35,090 nucleotides of DNA. Source: Clostridiales bacterium UBA7001 (GTDB lineage Bacteria; Bacillota; Clostridia; TANB77; CAG-508). A program made the translations under genes and the position numbers. Under the pieces are notes generated by a model that did not search any database, was not told the origin of the DNA, and saw nothing but the letters and a program-made list of their open reading frames with translations. The stretch lies in contig DJXP01000039.1 in assembly GCA_002449785.1 (NCBI GenBank), positions 1 through 35,090 of the forward strand, given 5' to 3'. Every line of letters starts with the position of its first letter. Within the stretch, counting starts at the first letter, position 1. Shown piece after piece: positions 1-8,108 of this stretch.

Positions 1-22
1 TGAGAGGGGAATATTAAAAATA

Positions 23-1063
23 ATGTGTGATATAAAAGTTTCTATTGTGGTTCCAATTTATAATTTAGAAAAATATGTACCTAGATGTTTAGATGCATTA
101 GTGAATCAAACACTAGAAGAAATAGAAATCTTATGTGTTGATGATGGCTCTAAAGATTCGGCAGGACAAATAATAGAAGATTATAAAAAAAGATATCCTA
201 ATAAAGTTAAAACTTTCCATAAAGAAAATGGCGGAGAGTGGTCTGCAAGAACTTATGGTTTAAAAGAAGCTAAAGGAGAATATATAGGTTTTATTGATAG
301 TGATGATGTACCTGAAATAACATGGGCAGAGAAACTATACAACGCTGCAAAAGAAAATGATGCAGATATTGCATTTTCTGGCTATGATAGAGTAGATTTA
401 GATACTGGAAAAACAGTTTCGGTTGAGATGACACAATATGGAACTATGAATAAAGAAGTAGATTGGAATGATGATTTTATTGTTTATGCCAATCCATCTT
501 TATGGAATAAGTTATATAGAAGAGAAATAGTGAAAGATAGCGAATTTTTACCATTTAGAGGGTGTAATGATACATTATTTTTAATAAGAGCTTATATGGA
601 TGGAGCCAAAAAACTTACATTTATTCCGGACGTTTTATATCATTACTATTTAAGATCAAGTTCTCAAATTCATTCATTAAATTTAAAAGATATAGAGAAT
701 TTAAAAAAATATTTAATTGTAATTAAAGAATACTCAAAAAAAATTGGAAAATATGATGAATATAAAGATACACTTAGTAATATGGCATTTCTTCATTTAG
801 GAATTTCATGGGCATTTATGTTATCATATGATAAAGACGCTAAAATGAGTAAAGAGCTTAAAGAGATTACAATATATTTAAATGAAAATTTTCCAGAGTG
901 GAGAAACAGTAAATTGTATTCTATAAAACATTGTTTTCCAAAAGGAATGAAATTTATTTTAATATGGGGAGTTCATTTAGTTTATAAACTACATATTCCA
1001 ATTATTTATATAAAAGTAAATAGATTTATTCGAGATATTATGAAAAAAGAGGTTAAGTGGTAA
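23..1063 (+). CDS. Family 2 glycosyltransferase (surface polysaccharide)
   Basis: A predicted cytoplasmic or membrane-associated enzyme that transfers a sugar from a nucleotide-sugar donor during surface glycan assembly. The N-terminus has the GT-A signature VSIVVPIYN, followed by VDDGSKDSA (donor binding) at about residues 38-46. A GGEWSARTYGL segment follows, then FIDSDD at about residue 91, the metal-binding DxD region. The C-terminal ~60 residues are basic and hydrophobic, as in membrane-associated GT2 enzymes. At 346 aa the length is normal. ATG at 23 follows a G-rich Shine-Dalgarno stretch at about 4-10. The next gene starts 3 bp after the stop, so this is an operon. The transferred sugar cannot be read from sequence. 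Confidence 0.9.
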   Translation: MCDIKVSIVVPIYNLEKYVPRCLDALVNQTLEEIEILCVDDGSKDSAGQIIEDYKKRYPNKVKTFHKENGGEWSARTYGLKEAKGEYIGFIDSDDVPEITWAEKLYNAAKENDADIAFSGYDRVDLDTGKTVSVEMTQYGTMNKEVDWNDDFIVYANPSLWNKLYRREIVKDSEFLPFRGCNDTLFLIRAYMDGAKKLTFIPDVLYHYYLRSSSQIHSLNLKDIENLKKYLIVIKEYSKKIGKYDEYKDTLSNMAFLHLGISWAFMLSYDKDAKMSKELKEITIYLNENFPEWRNSKLYSIKHCFPKGMKFILIWGVHLVYKLHIPIIYIKVNRFIRDIMKKEVKW

Positions 1064-1066
1064 AAT

Positions 1067-3283
1067 ATGAAAATATCTGAATTATATAAAAAAGTGGAAA
1101 AAAGCATAGTTAATATATATAGTTTAATAACTAAAAAAATTAAAAAATTTATTAATAAAGATAATTATATTTACTTAAAATTATTTATTATTTTAGTTTT
1201 ATCATGTATGTTATCAATTTTTCTAGAAAAAACTACTTTTAGAATATCACATCCAGAATATATATCAAAAGTTAGAATGATTATTGTAGCAATGTTTATT
1301 GCTTTTATAGGAATTCATTTTGTATTTAAAATATCAAAAATGTATGAATGGATTCATAAAAATAGGTACTTGCTTGCTTGTGCCTTTTTGTTGTTTGTGA
1401 TGATATTTAAACTATCTGGATCTTCAATTACAGAATTTAATGGTTTAATTCAAAATCAAAATGATGATAGAAAATTTCATACTGTATTAGGTGTAACTAG
1501 AAAAATAAGAACAGATGAATGGGCAACTTCTACAACATATTTGCTATCTCAGGGAGAAAGTAAAACACCATTTAGTTATTTTTCAGATGTACTAAGAGGA
1601 ACAAATACAGATATGTTTACAGTTTCTAATGCACCTGTTTTTGATATTTTACTTTTGGGAAGACCGTTTCAAATAGGTTTTATACTTTTCGGTAATAATA
1701 TGGGACTAAGCTTTTATTGGTATATAAGACTTGTAGCAATGCTTTTGGGCTCATATGAATTATGTTTAATATTAACAAATAGAAATAAAAAAGTCTCAGC
1801 ACTTGGTATGATTATGATTACATTTTCAGCTGCTGTACAATGGTGGTATTGTATGGATACTTTAATTTGGGGGCAGATTGCAGTTGTACTTTTTGATAAA
1901 TTCATGAATGTTAATAAGAGAAAATATAAATATTTAATAGCACTAGGAATATTAGTTTCAGGTCTGTCTTATGTATTTGTTTTTTATCCAGCGTGGCAAC
2001 TTTCATTTGGATATTTGTTCTTAGCATTAACAGTGTGGATTTTAATTAAGAACATTAAATATGGAAATTATAGATTTAATAAACATGATATTTTTGTTAT
2101 TTTTTTAACTTTAGCAATAATGTTATTATTACTTGTAAGATGGTATAATTTGTCAAAAGCCACTTTAGCTTTAGAAATGAATACAGATTATCCTGGAGAT
2201 AGACAAGAAGTAGGTGGGGGAGCATTAAATATTTATTCATATTTTTACAACATATTTTTCCCTAAAGAAGAGTTCTTAAATCCTTGTGAATTCTCAAGTA
2301 TGTTATCATTTTTCCCTGTACCATTGATATTAGGGTTTGTGTATATATTTAGGAATAAAAGAGATTTCCATTTTTGGGTACCTATGCTTATTGTAACATC
2401 ATTTTTATCTATTTGGTGTATAAGAGGATTTCCAGCATGGCTTGCAAATTTAACTAAGATGTCCATGACAACTGCTGGAAGAGTATCTATACCACTTGGA
2501 ACAGCATGTATTTATATGCTAATTTACCTTATAGGAAATTACGATTCTATGAGGGAAAAACTAATAAGTAAGAAATTAACAATTTATTTATCTTTATTAT
2601 TTACTATATTTATTGCATATAAAGCATATTCTACTATTGGATACAGAGAAGAATTTAAATATTTGGATAGATTTAAAATGCTTTTTGCAGGAGAATTATT
2701 TTTGTTAGCTATTTATTGCATAATGAATTTTTATGATAAAAAATTTGGAAAAATTGGTTATGTATTAATAATAATTATTGCTATTATGTCTGGTTTTACA
2801 GTAAATCCAGTAATAAGTACTGCTAATATTTTTTACGAAAAACCATTTTCAAAAAAAGTAAAAGAAATAACCAGCAAAGAGCCAGATGCAATTTGGGCAT
2901 TTAATGATGATGGATGGTATTGTAATGATTATTTATTAGCAAGTGGAGTACCTACTATTAATTCAACACAAGTTTATCCTAATTTTGAACTTTACAAGAA
3001 TCTTTTAGGAGAAGAAAAAGCAGAAGAAAAAAGAGAAATATTCAATAGATACTGTCATATAAATTTTGTTATAACAGATGATGAATCTGATGTGGAACTA
3101 TTATATGCTGATAATATTGTTTTATATGTTAATTATAAAGATTTAGATAAAATACATGTTAAATATATTGCATCATTTGATGATTTATCATTAGAAAGCT
3201 TTGGTTCATCATTTAGTAAACTATATGAAGAAGATGGAATATATATTTTTAAAGTTTTGGAAGGAAGTACTAATGGAGAATAA
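1067..3283 (+). CDS. Large polytopic membrane protein, YfhO/GT-C-like
   Basis: A 738-aa protein with a dozen or more predicted membrane helices, the first three at about residues 37-55, 68-90 and 102-117. A conserved-looking extracytoplasmic segment containing RTDEWATS lies near residue 150. A soluble domain follows the last helix, from about residue 595 to the end. Large multi-helix proteins with an acidic motif in an early outer loop and a C-terminal outer domain resemble YfhO-like and other GT-C fold proteins that move sugars from lipid carriers outside the cell. That assignment is by architecture and gene context only. It sits between two GT2 genes: 3 bp after the first and overlapping the second by 11 bp, implying translational coupling. 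Confidence 0.75.
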   Translation: MKISELYKKVEKSIVNIYSLITKKIKKFINKDNYIYLKLFIILVLSCMLSIFLEKTTFRISHPEYISKVRMIIVAMFIAFIGIHFVFKISKMYEWIHKNRYLLACAFLLFVMIFKLSGSSITEFNGLIQNQNDDRKFHTVLGVTRKIRTDEWATSTTYLLSQGESKTPFSYFSDVLRGTNTDMFTVSNAPVFDILLLGRPFQIGFILFGNNMGLSFYWYIRLVAMLLGSYELCLILTNRNKKVSALGMIMITFSAAVQWWYCMDTLIWGQIAVVLFDKFMNVNKRKYKYLIALGILVSGLSYVFVFYPAWQLSFGYLFLALTVWILIKNIKYGNYRFNKHDIFVIFLTLAIMLLLLVRWYNLSKATLALEMNTDYPGDRQEVGGGALNIYSYFYNIFFPKEEFLNPCEFSSMLSFFPVPLILGFVYIFRNKRDFHFWVPMLIVTSFLSIWCIRGFPAWLANLTKMSMTTAGRVSIPLGTACIYMLIYLIGNYDSMREKLISKKLTIYLSLLFTIFIAYKAYSTIGYREEFKYLDRFKMLFAGELFLLAIYCIMNFYDKKFGKIGYVLIIIIAIMSGFTVNPVISTANIFYEKPFSKKVKEITSKEPDAIWAFNDDGWYCNDYLLASGVPTINSTQVYPNFELYKNLLGEEKAEEKREIFNRYCHINFVITDDESDVELLYADNIVLYVNYKDLDKIHVKYIASFDDLSLESFGSSFSKLYEEDGIYIFKVLEGSTNGE

Positions 3284-4181
3284 AAAAGTAGCTGTAATTA
3301 TGTCTACATATAATGGTGAAAAGTTTATAAGAGAACAATTAGATTCAATATTAAATCAAACATATAAAAATATTGAATTAATAATAAGAGATGATGGTTC
3401 AAAAGATAATACTGTAGATATAATAAAAGAATACGAAAAAAATAATTCAAATATAAAGTTACATGTTGGTAATAATTTAGGATTTGTAAAAAGCTTTTTT
3501 GAGCTTCTTTCACTTGCTGAAGCTGACTATTATGCTTATGCTGATCAGGATGATATTTGGATTGAAAACAAAATAGAGCTTGCAGTAGAGTCATTGAATA
3601 AATTAGATGATACCTATCCTAATATGTGTTTTGGAAACTCCGATTATTATGATGAAAATATGAATTTTTTAGGCTATGGAGATAAGAACAAAAAGTATTC
3701 TTTTTTGAGAGCACTGTTTTCTTGTGTAGGGCAAGGTATGACTTTTACTATTAATAATAGAACTCGAGATTTAATTATAAATAATATGCCTGATTCTTGT
3801 TTTTTTCATGATTGGTGGACATATTTATTATGTAGTGGACTTGGGAATGTTACATATAACAATATCACAACTGTAAAATATAGAAGAAGAAAAGAAAATG
3901 CCACTTCAGAAGGTCAAGGTTATATGAGACTTATCATCTGGAGATTTAAAAATTTATTATTTGGAAATGGAATGAAAGATATAAAGCAACAGATGTTAAA
4001 TTATAAAAGTATTTTCTACAAAGATTTATCAGAAGAAAATAAAAAAATATTAGATTTATTTTCTAATGAAAAATATAATATTATTAAAGCAATAAAAAAG
4101 TGCTTTTATCCTAAAAGAATTAGGTCAAAAATAAGTGATGAAATCGCACTTAGAATTATTTTTTTATTTGGAATTTTATAA
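3273..4181 (+). CDS. Family 2 glycosyltransferase, rhamnosyltransferase-like
   Basis: A 302-aa GT-A enzyme. The start chosen is ATG at 3273, because a good ribosome site (AAGGAAG at about 3260-3266) precedes it and the protein then begins directly with the GT-A strand VAVIMSTYNGEKF. An upstream in-frame start at 3201 would only add residues unrelated to the family. Motifs are RDDGSKDNT near residue 40, YADQDDIW near residue 88 (the DxD region, typical of rhamnosyl- and galactosyl-type GT2 enzymes) and FFHDWW near residue 177 (the acceptor or catalytic base region). The first 11 bp overlap the end of the preceding membrane protein. It is followed by a 249-bp gap filled by a long palindromic element. 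Confidence 0.88.
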   Translation: MENKKVAVIMSTYNGEKFIREQLDSILNQTYKNIELIIRDDGSKDNTVDIIKEYEKNNSNIKLHVGNNLGFVKSFFELLSLAEADYYAYADQDDIWIENKIELAVESLNKLDDTYPNMCFGNSDYYDENMNFLGYGDKNKKYSFLRALFSCVGQGMTFTINNRTRDLIINNMPDSCFFHDWWTYLLCSGLGNVTYNNITTVKYRRRKENATSEGQGYMRLIIWRFKNLLFGNGMKDIKQQMLNYKSIFYKDLSEENKKILDLFSNEKYNIIKAIKKCFYPKRIRSKISDEIALRIIFLFGIL

Positions 4182-4192
4182 TATATTAAATA

Positions 4193-4409
4193 TACTTATT
4201 TTTACTATAACTTTATATATTATATTTATATCAAAATGAAGCTTGTTCAAGCTAATTCTCATAGAAATTCTAATATTAATTTTATGGCACCCTTCCAATA
4301 TAAAATTGAACACTTTCCATAAAATTAATTAAAAATTTCTAATTCGAATTACTTTCAAAACGCTTTCTTTTTTCATAAATATAATATATAAAGTTATAGA
4401 AAATAAGTA
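4193..4409. repeat. Long palindromic intergenic element, copy A
   Basis: The gap between two genes is almost wholly one imperfect palindrome. The outer arms 4205-4229 and 4375-4399 are perfect 25-bp reverse complements, and pairing continues outward to about 4193 and 4409 with a small gap. An inner stem pairs ATTAATTTTATGG (about 4274-4286) with CCATAAAATTAAT (about 4317-4329). The apical loop of about 30 bases contains CACCCTTCCAA. Core motifs are shared with copies B and C: GTTCAAGCTAATTCT, ATAGAAATTCTAA and CGAATTACTTTC. No transposase or ORF is inside. It may be a MITE-like element or a structured RNA or DNA hairpin; function is unknown. Confidence 0.8.
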
Positions 4410-4430
4410 AAAATAATAATGGAGTATAAA

Positions 4431-5685
4431 ATGGAAAAGACTGACGAAAGAAAAGAATTTTTAAAAAATTTTATATGGAACAGTTTAGGAACAGGTATAA
4501 ATTCATTTAATTCACTTTTCTTCTTAATTATAGTTACTAGAATAAATGGACTAGAAACTGCTGGTATTTTTTCTATTGCATATGCTACTGCGACAATACT
4601 GTATACATTAGCTATGTATTCAGGAAGACTTTGTCAAGTAACTGACATAGAAAATAAAATTAAAGATAAAGATTATATTACAAATAGGGCATTAACTTGT
4701 TTAATAATGTTAATTGGAGCTTCTTGTTTTTTAATTATAAAAAGATACTCTGGATTTAAAACAACAGTATTTGCGCTGCTTGCAATATTTAAAGGAATTG
4801 AAGCATTTTCTGATATTTTATATGGAGTAATGCAGAAAAATAATTTGTTATATAAATCTGGAATGAGTTTATCATTAAAAGGATTCACACGGGATTGCTT
4901 TATTTTTAATTGTTGATTTAATAACAAAGGATTTAAGATTAGCATGTTTTTCTGTAATTATAATTAATGTAATAGTATTAATAGTATATGATTATCTATT
5001 AATAACCAAAAAATTAATAAATAATCAGAACAAAGTGAATTTAAATAATGTCTTTTCAATTTTGAAATCTGAATTTTTTGTTTTTTTCAATTCATTTGCT
5101 GGGATATATATTTTAAATGCACCTAAATATGCAATAGATGGTTTTTTAACTGAAGATATACAAGCAATTTATGGTTATATTATGATGCCAGCAACTGTTA
5201 TGACATTATTTACACAATTTATAGTAATGCCATTTTTAGGAAAGCTAAAAGATATGTATGAAGCAAAGAACTTTGAAGAATTAAATAAAACAACTTTTAA
5301 AATTAAATTAGTTGTAATAGGATTTGGAGGATTTGCTGTACTTGCAGCATTCTTACTTGGACCTGAAGTATTAGGATTAGTTTATGGACTTGATTTAAAA
5401 CCATACAGAATGAACCTTTGTGTAATTATAGGATCATATATTTTTTATGCAATTTCATATGTGAACTTAGTAACTTTAACTACAATTAGACATACTTTTG
5501 TACAATTTGTCGTTTATTTAATTTCTATGATAGTTGCATTTTTAGGTTCAACTACATTAGTTAGAACATTAAATCTTGGAATTAATGGTGCTACATTTTC
5601 TTGTACAACAACACTTGCTGTGCAGTTTATAATGTATTCTATAATAACTAAAGTAATTATGAGTCGAGAAAAGAAAAAAATTTAA
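4431..5685 (+). pseudogene. Polysaccharide flippase (Wzx/MATE-like), split by a +1 frameshift at a CGG codon
   Basis: The frame from 4431 stops at 4916. The continuation lies in the +1 frame, from about 4893 to the stop at 5685, and gives about 417 aa in all. Total length is 3n+1, so there is one extra base. The N-terminal part (FLKNFIWNSLGTGINSFNSL) and the succession of about 12 hydrophobic helices fit a lipid-linked oligosaccharide flippase of the polysaccharide biosynthesis family. Its expected role is moving repeat units across the membrane for this cluster. Start 4431 is preferred because GGAG lies 6 bases upstream; ATG at 4419 has no ribosome site. The junction must lie in 4879-4914. 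It contains codon CGG at 4890-4892; dropping the C joins ...KGFT to GIALFLIV. It may be a pseudogene, a sequence error, or a recoded gene. Confidence 0.85.
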
Positions 5686-5722
5686 AACTTTTAAACTATA
5701 TAACTATATAACTTTAATTAAG

Positions 5723-5924
5723 TTTACTATAATGAATATTATTAATTAATAAATGAAAGTTCCGCCTTGAAAGTAATTCGCATTAGAAATTCTTAAATAA
5801 ATAGTGTTAGGGAATCTAGGTTTTATCATTGAGGGCGCTGACAATATTTATTTTAGAATTTCTATAAGAATTAGCTTGAACTAGGAACTGTAATGAATTA
5901 ATTAATAATATTCATTATAGTAAA
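5723..5924. repeat. Long palindromic intergenic element, copy B
   Basis: The 273-bp gap after the flippase carries a second member of the palindromic family. The arms 5723-5750 and 5897-5924 are perfect 28-bp reverse complements. Inside, AGTTCC (about 5758-5763) pairs with GGAACT (about 5884-5889), and AGAAATTCTTAAATAAATA pairs with TATTTATTTTAGAATTTCT. Read on the minus strand it aligns with copy A through GTTCAAGCTAATTCTTATAG and GCGAATTACTTTCAA, so by its loop and core it is inverted relative to A. Copies A and B thus bracket the flippase gene. No ORF was found inside. Confidence 0.8.
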
Positions 5925-5958
5925 ATAACAAATTTATATAATAATAAAAGGAGCAAAA

Positions 5959-8040
5959 ATGGGAGTAAGTATACTGTATATTTTAAGTATGATTTTTTTA
6001 ATATCAACTTTTATGATTTACAAAAAATCTGAAAACAAATTAAATTTTATTAAATGGTTAATTGTAGGTTTAGCAAGTATATATGGATATAACATATTAA
6101 TAGGGATGATATTTGGACTTCTTAATATAACACTATATATATGGTTATTAAGTATAATTAATATACTTGTTGGATGTATTTTTATTATAAAGCCTATTAA
6201 AAATAGAAAAATACAAAAATATACTGTTTCAAAATTAGATATTGCAGGTATTACTGCTGTTTTAATACTATTCGGAGTAATGTTTGTAAAAGATTTATAT
6301 ATTACAGATGGTGACATTACTCATTATGCTGTTGATTCTGCAATACATTATAGAGCAGCAAAACATTATTCAGATAATTTAAAAATATTTATAAATGTTG
6401 AAGATAAATCATTTTTTAATTTTAATGTAATGCAAACAGGTGCTTATATAAATGATGGTATATTCATGAATGTTATACATAATATTACTAATATTGATTA
6501 TGCATATTTATATCAATTGTTTGAATCAATTACATTATTTATGTGTGGATTAACATTTTATGCATTTTTTATGGACAAAATTAAAACTAAAAGAGGACTT
6601 ATCTCATCTTTATTTTTACTTGGACTTTATTTATATGGCTATCCATATAATTCATGGATATTTGGATTTTCTTATTTATCTGTCGGAATAATGGCTACAA
6701 CTTTATTACTTTCTCTTGTGGAATTTGTTTATTCTGAAGACAAAATAAATAAAAAACTTTCTTATAGTTTAATTGTAATATGTGGGATGTGTTTAACATT
6801 TTCATATTGTTTATTTGTACCAGCTGTTTTTTCAGCAATTTGTATATATTGTTTCCTAAAAGATATTCTAAATAAAGATGAAAAAAAGTATTTGAAGTTT
6901 TTTGGTAAAAACACATTAATTATTACAATATTATTACTTATAGTAACAGCATTTGGAATAGGATATTTATTTATTCCAACATTTTTTATAAAGGGGCAGA
7001 CAAATTTAATTTCTGCTCTTAAAATAGATGGAGCAATATACTCAGAAAAATATGTGAACTTTATAGCATATTTACCATTTGCAGCAATGTATTTTGTTGA
7101 AATTATAAAAAGAATAAAACTAAAGTCTTTAAGATATCAAGATGTTTTCTCAATATTTGTTGTAGGATTTACGGCTCTTTTATATATAGGAATGATGAGT
7201 GGACACATGGCAAAATACTATATGTTAAAAATGTATTTTATATTATGGACAGCTGTATTTGCTGCGATTATAGATATAGTAAATGAAAATATAGATAAAA
7301 AAATATTTAGATTAGATGGAGCACTTTTATTTTTATTATTTGTAGTTTTATTAGTAAAAAGAGTAAGTGCAGAAATGATATTTAGAATTTATATTATGCT
7401 AGTATTATTCTTATTTACAGTTTTACCTGAAATAATAAATAATATAGATTTAAGTGGATTTAAAAAACTACCAAAATTTTTATGTAAAAAGTTTGAAATT
7501 AAAAGAATTAGAGTTGCACCATATGTTTATGTGATATTATGGGGAATATTTGTTTGTAGTTGGGTTTGGATAAAAGCAGGACATATATTAGGAGAAGTTG
7601 AAAAACATAGTTTGCCAAATTTAGTTGGAATGTATTATATAGAAAATTGTGAACATAGAAAGCAAATAGATTTAGAACAAAACTTTAATGCAAATGAATT
7701 AAAACTAGCGAGATATGCTAAAGAAAATTTAAAAGATATGAATGTTGAGAATACTGAACTTATCACAATGGATTACTATCCAAGAGTTTGGGCAGTAGCC
7801 GTTTTAGAATATAAGTCAGATACAGGAATTCCTTATGAAAAAGTTATACAAGATACAACCATTTATACAGTAGAAGATGCATTAAAAGACCCTGACAAAA
7901 AATATATTGTAAAACTTGTATCAAAACATCAAGATAGACTAGAAGCTTACAATAAACTTATGGAAGAAGTAAGAAATAATAAGCAAATAGAAATATTATA
8001 TGAAAATGATAATGGATTTGTAGCAAAAATCAACCATTAA
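5959..8040 (+). CDS. Polytopic membrane protein, tandem paralogue 1 (possible GT-C glycosyltransferase or polymerase)
   Basis: A 693-aa protein with roughly a dozen predicted helices and a C-terminal soluble tail of about 130 residues. An outer segment near residue 122 contains DSAIHYRAAKHYSDNLKIF, followed by MQTGAYINDGI. The same pattern recurs in the next gene (DVSMHYSAATNFADNMKIL, MQTGAYINTGI). An acid and histidine just after an early helix is reminiscent of GT-C enzymes, but this is inference. The cluster has no other recognised polymerase (Wzy), so either paralogue could fill that role. ATG at 5959 follows AAAGGAG. It directly follows copy B of the palindromic element. Confidence 0.7.
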   Translation: MGVSILYILSMIFLISTFMIYKKSENKLNFIKWLIVGLASIYGYNILIGMIFGLLNITLYIWLLSIINILVGCIFIIKPIKNRKIQKYTVSKLDIAGITAVLILFGVMFVKDLYITDGDITHYAVDSAIHYRAAKHYSDNLKIFINVEDKSFFNFNVMQTGAYINDGIFMNVIHNITNIDYAYLYQLFESITLFMCGLTFYAFFMDKIKTKRGLISSLFLLGLYLYGYPYNSWIFGFSYLSVGIMATTLLLSLVEFVYSEDKINKKLSYSLIVICGMCLTFSYCLFVPAVFSAICIYCFLKDILNKDEKKYLKFFGKNTLIITILLLIVTAFGIGYLFIPTFFIKGQTNLISALKIDGAIYSEKYVNFIAYLPFAAMYFVEIIKRIKLKSLRYQDVFSIFVVGFTALLYIGMMSGHMAKYYMLKMYFILWTAVFAAIIDIVNENIDKKIFRLDGALLFLLFVVLLVKRVSAEMIFRIYIMLVLFLFTVLPEIINNIDLSGFKKLPKFLCKKFEIKRIRVAPYVYVILWGIFVCSWVWIKAGHILGEVEKHSLPNLVGMYYIENCEHRKQIDLEQNFNANELKLARYAKENLKDMNVENTELITMDYYPRVWAVAVLEYKSDTGIPYEKVIQDTTIYTVEDALKDPDKKYIVKLVSKHQDRLEAYNKLMEEVRNNKQIEILYENDNGFVAKINH

Positions 8041-8041
8041 G

Positions 8042-8098
8042 GACGGTCTTGTTTTGCTGAGAAAACAGCCAAAATGGACAGGTTATTTTAAATTATAA
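8042..8098 (+). pseudogene. C-terminal remnant of a third tandem paralogue
   Basis: Between the two paralogous membrane-protein genes, a short frame reads DGLVLLRKQPKWTGYFKL and then stops. The two full genes end in similar tails: ENDNGFVAKINH in the first and QNDAGVILRKK in the second. The fragment looks like the last ~18 residues of another family member, out of frame with the upstream gene. It is best explained as a scar left by recombination between tandem copies. The match is short, so confidence is modest. Confidence 0.45.
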
Positions 8099-8108
8099 AG
8101 GTGGTATT

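Noticed and set aside
3201..3272. Longer N-terminus of the second glycosyltransferase
   Set aside because: The extra 24 residues lie in another frame of the upstream gene, and a good ribosome site precedes ATG 3273.
4886..4895. Homopolymer sequencing error in the flippase
   Set aside because: The junction has no run longer than AAAA or GGG, so a typical homopolymer miscall is less likely; a non-homopolymer error still cannot be excluded.
4193..5924. Complete insertion sequence around the flippase
   Set aside because: No transposase ORF is present in or between the palindromic elements, and no target duplication is visible.
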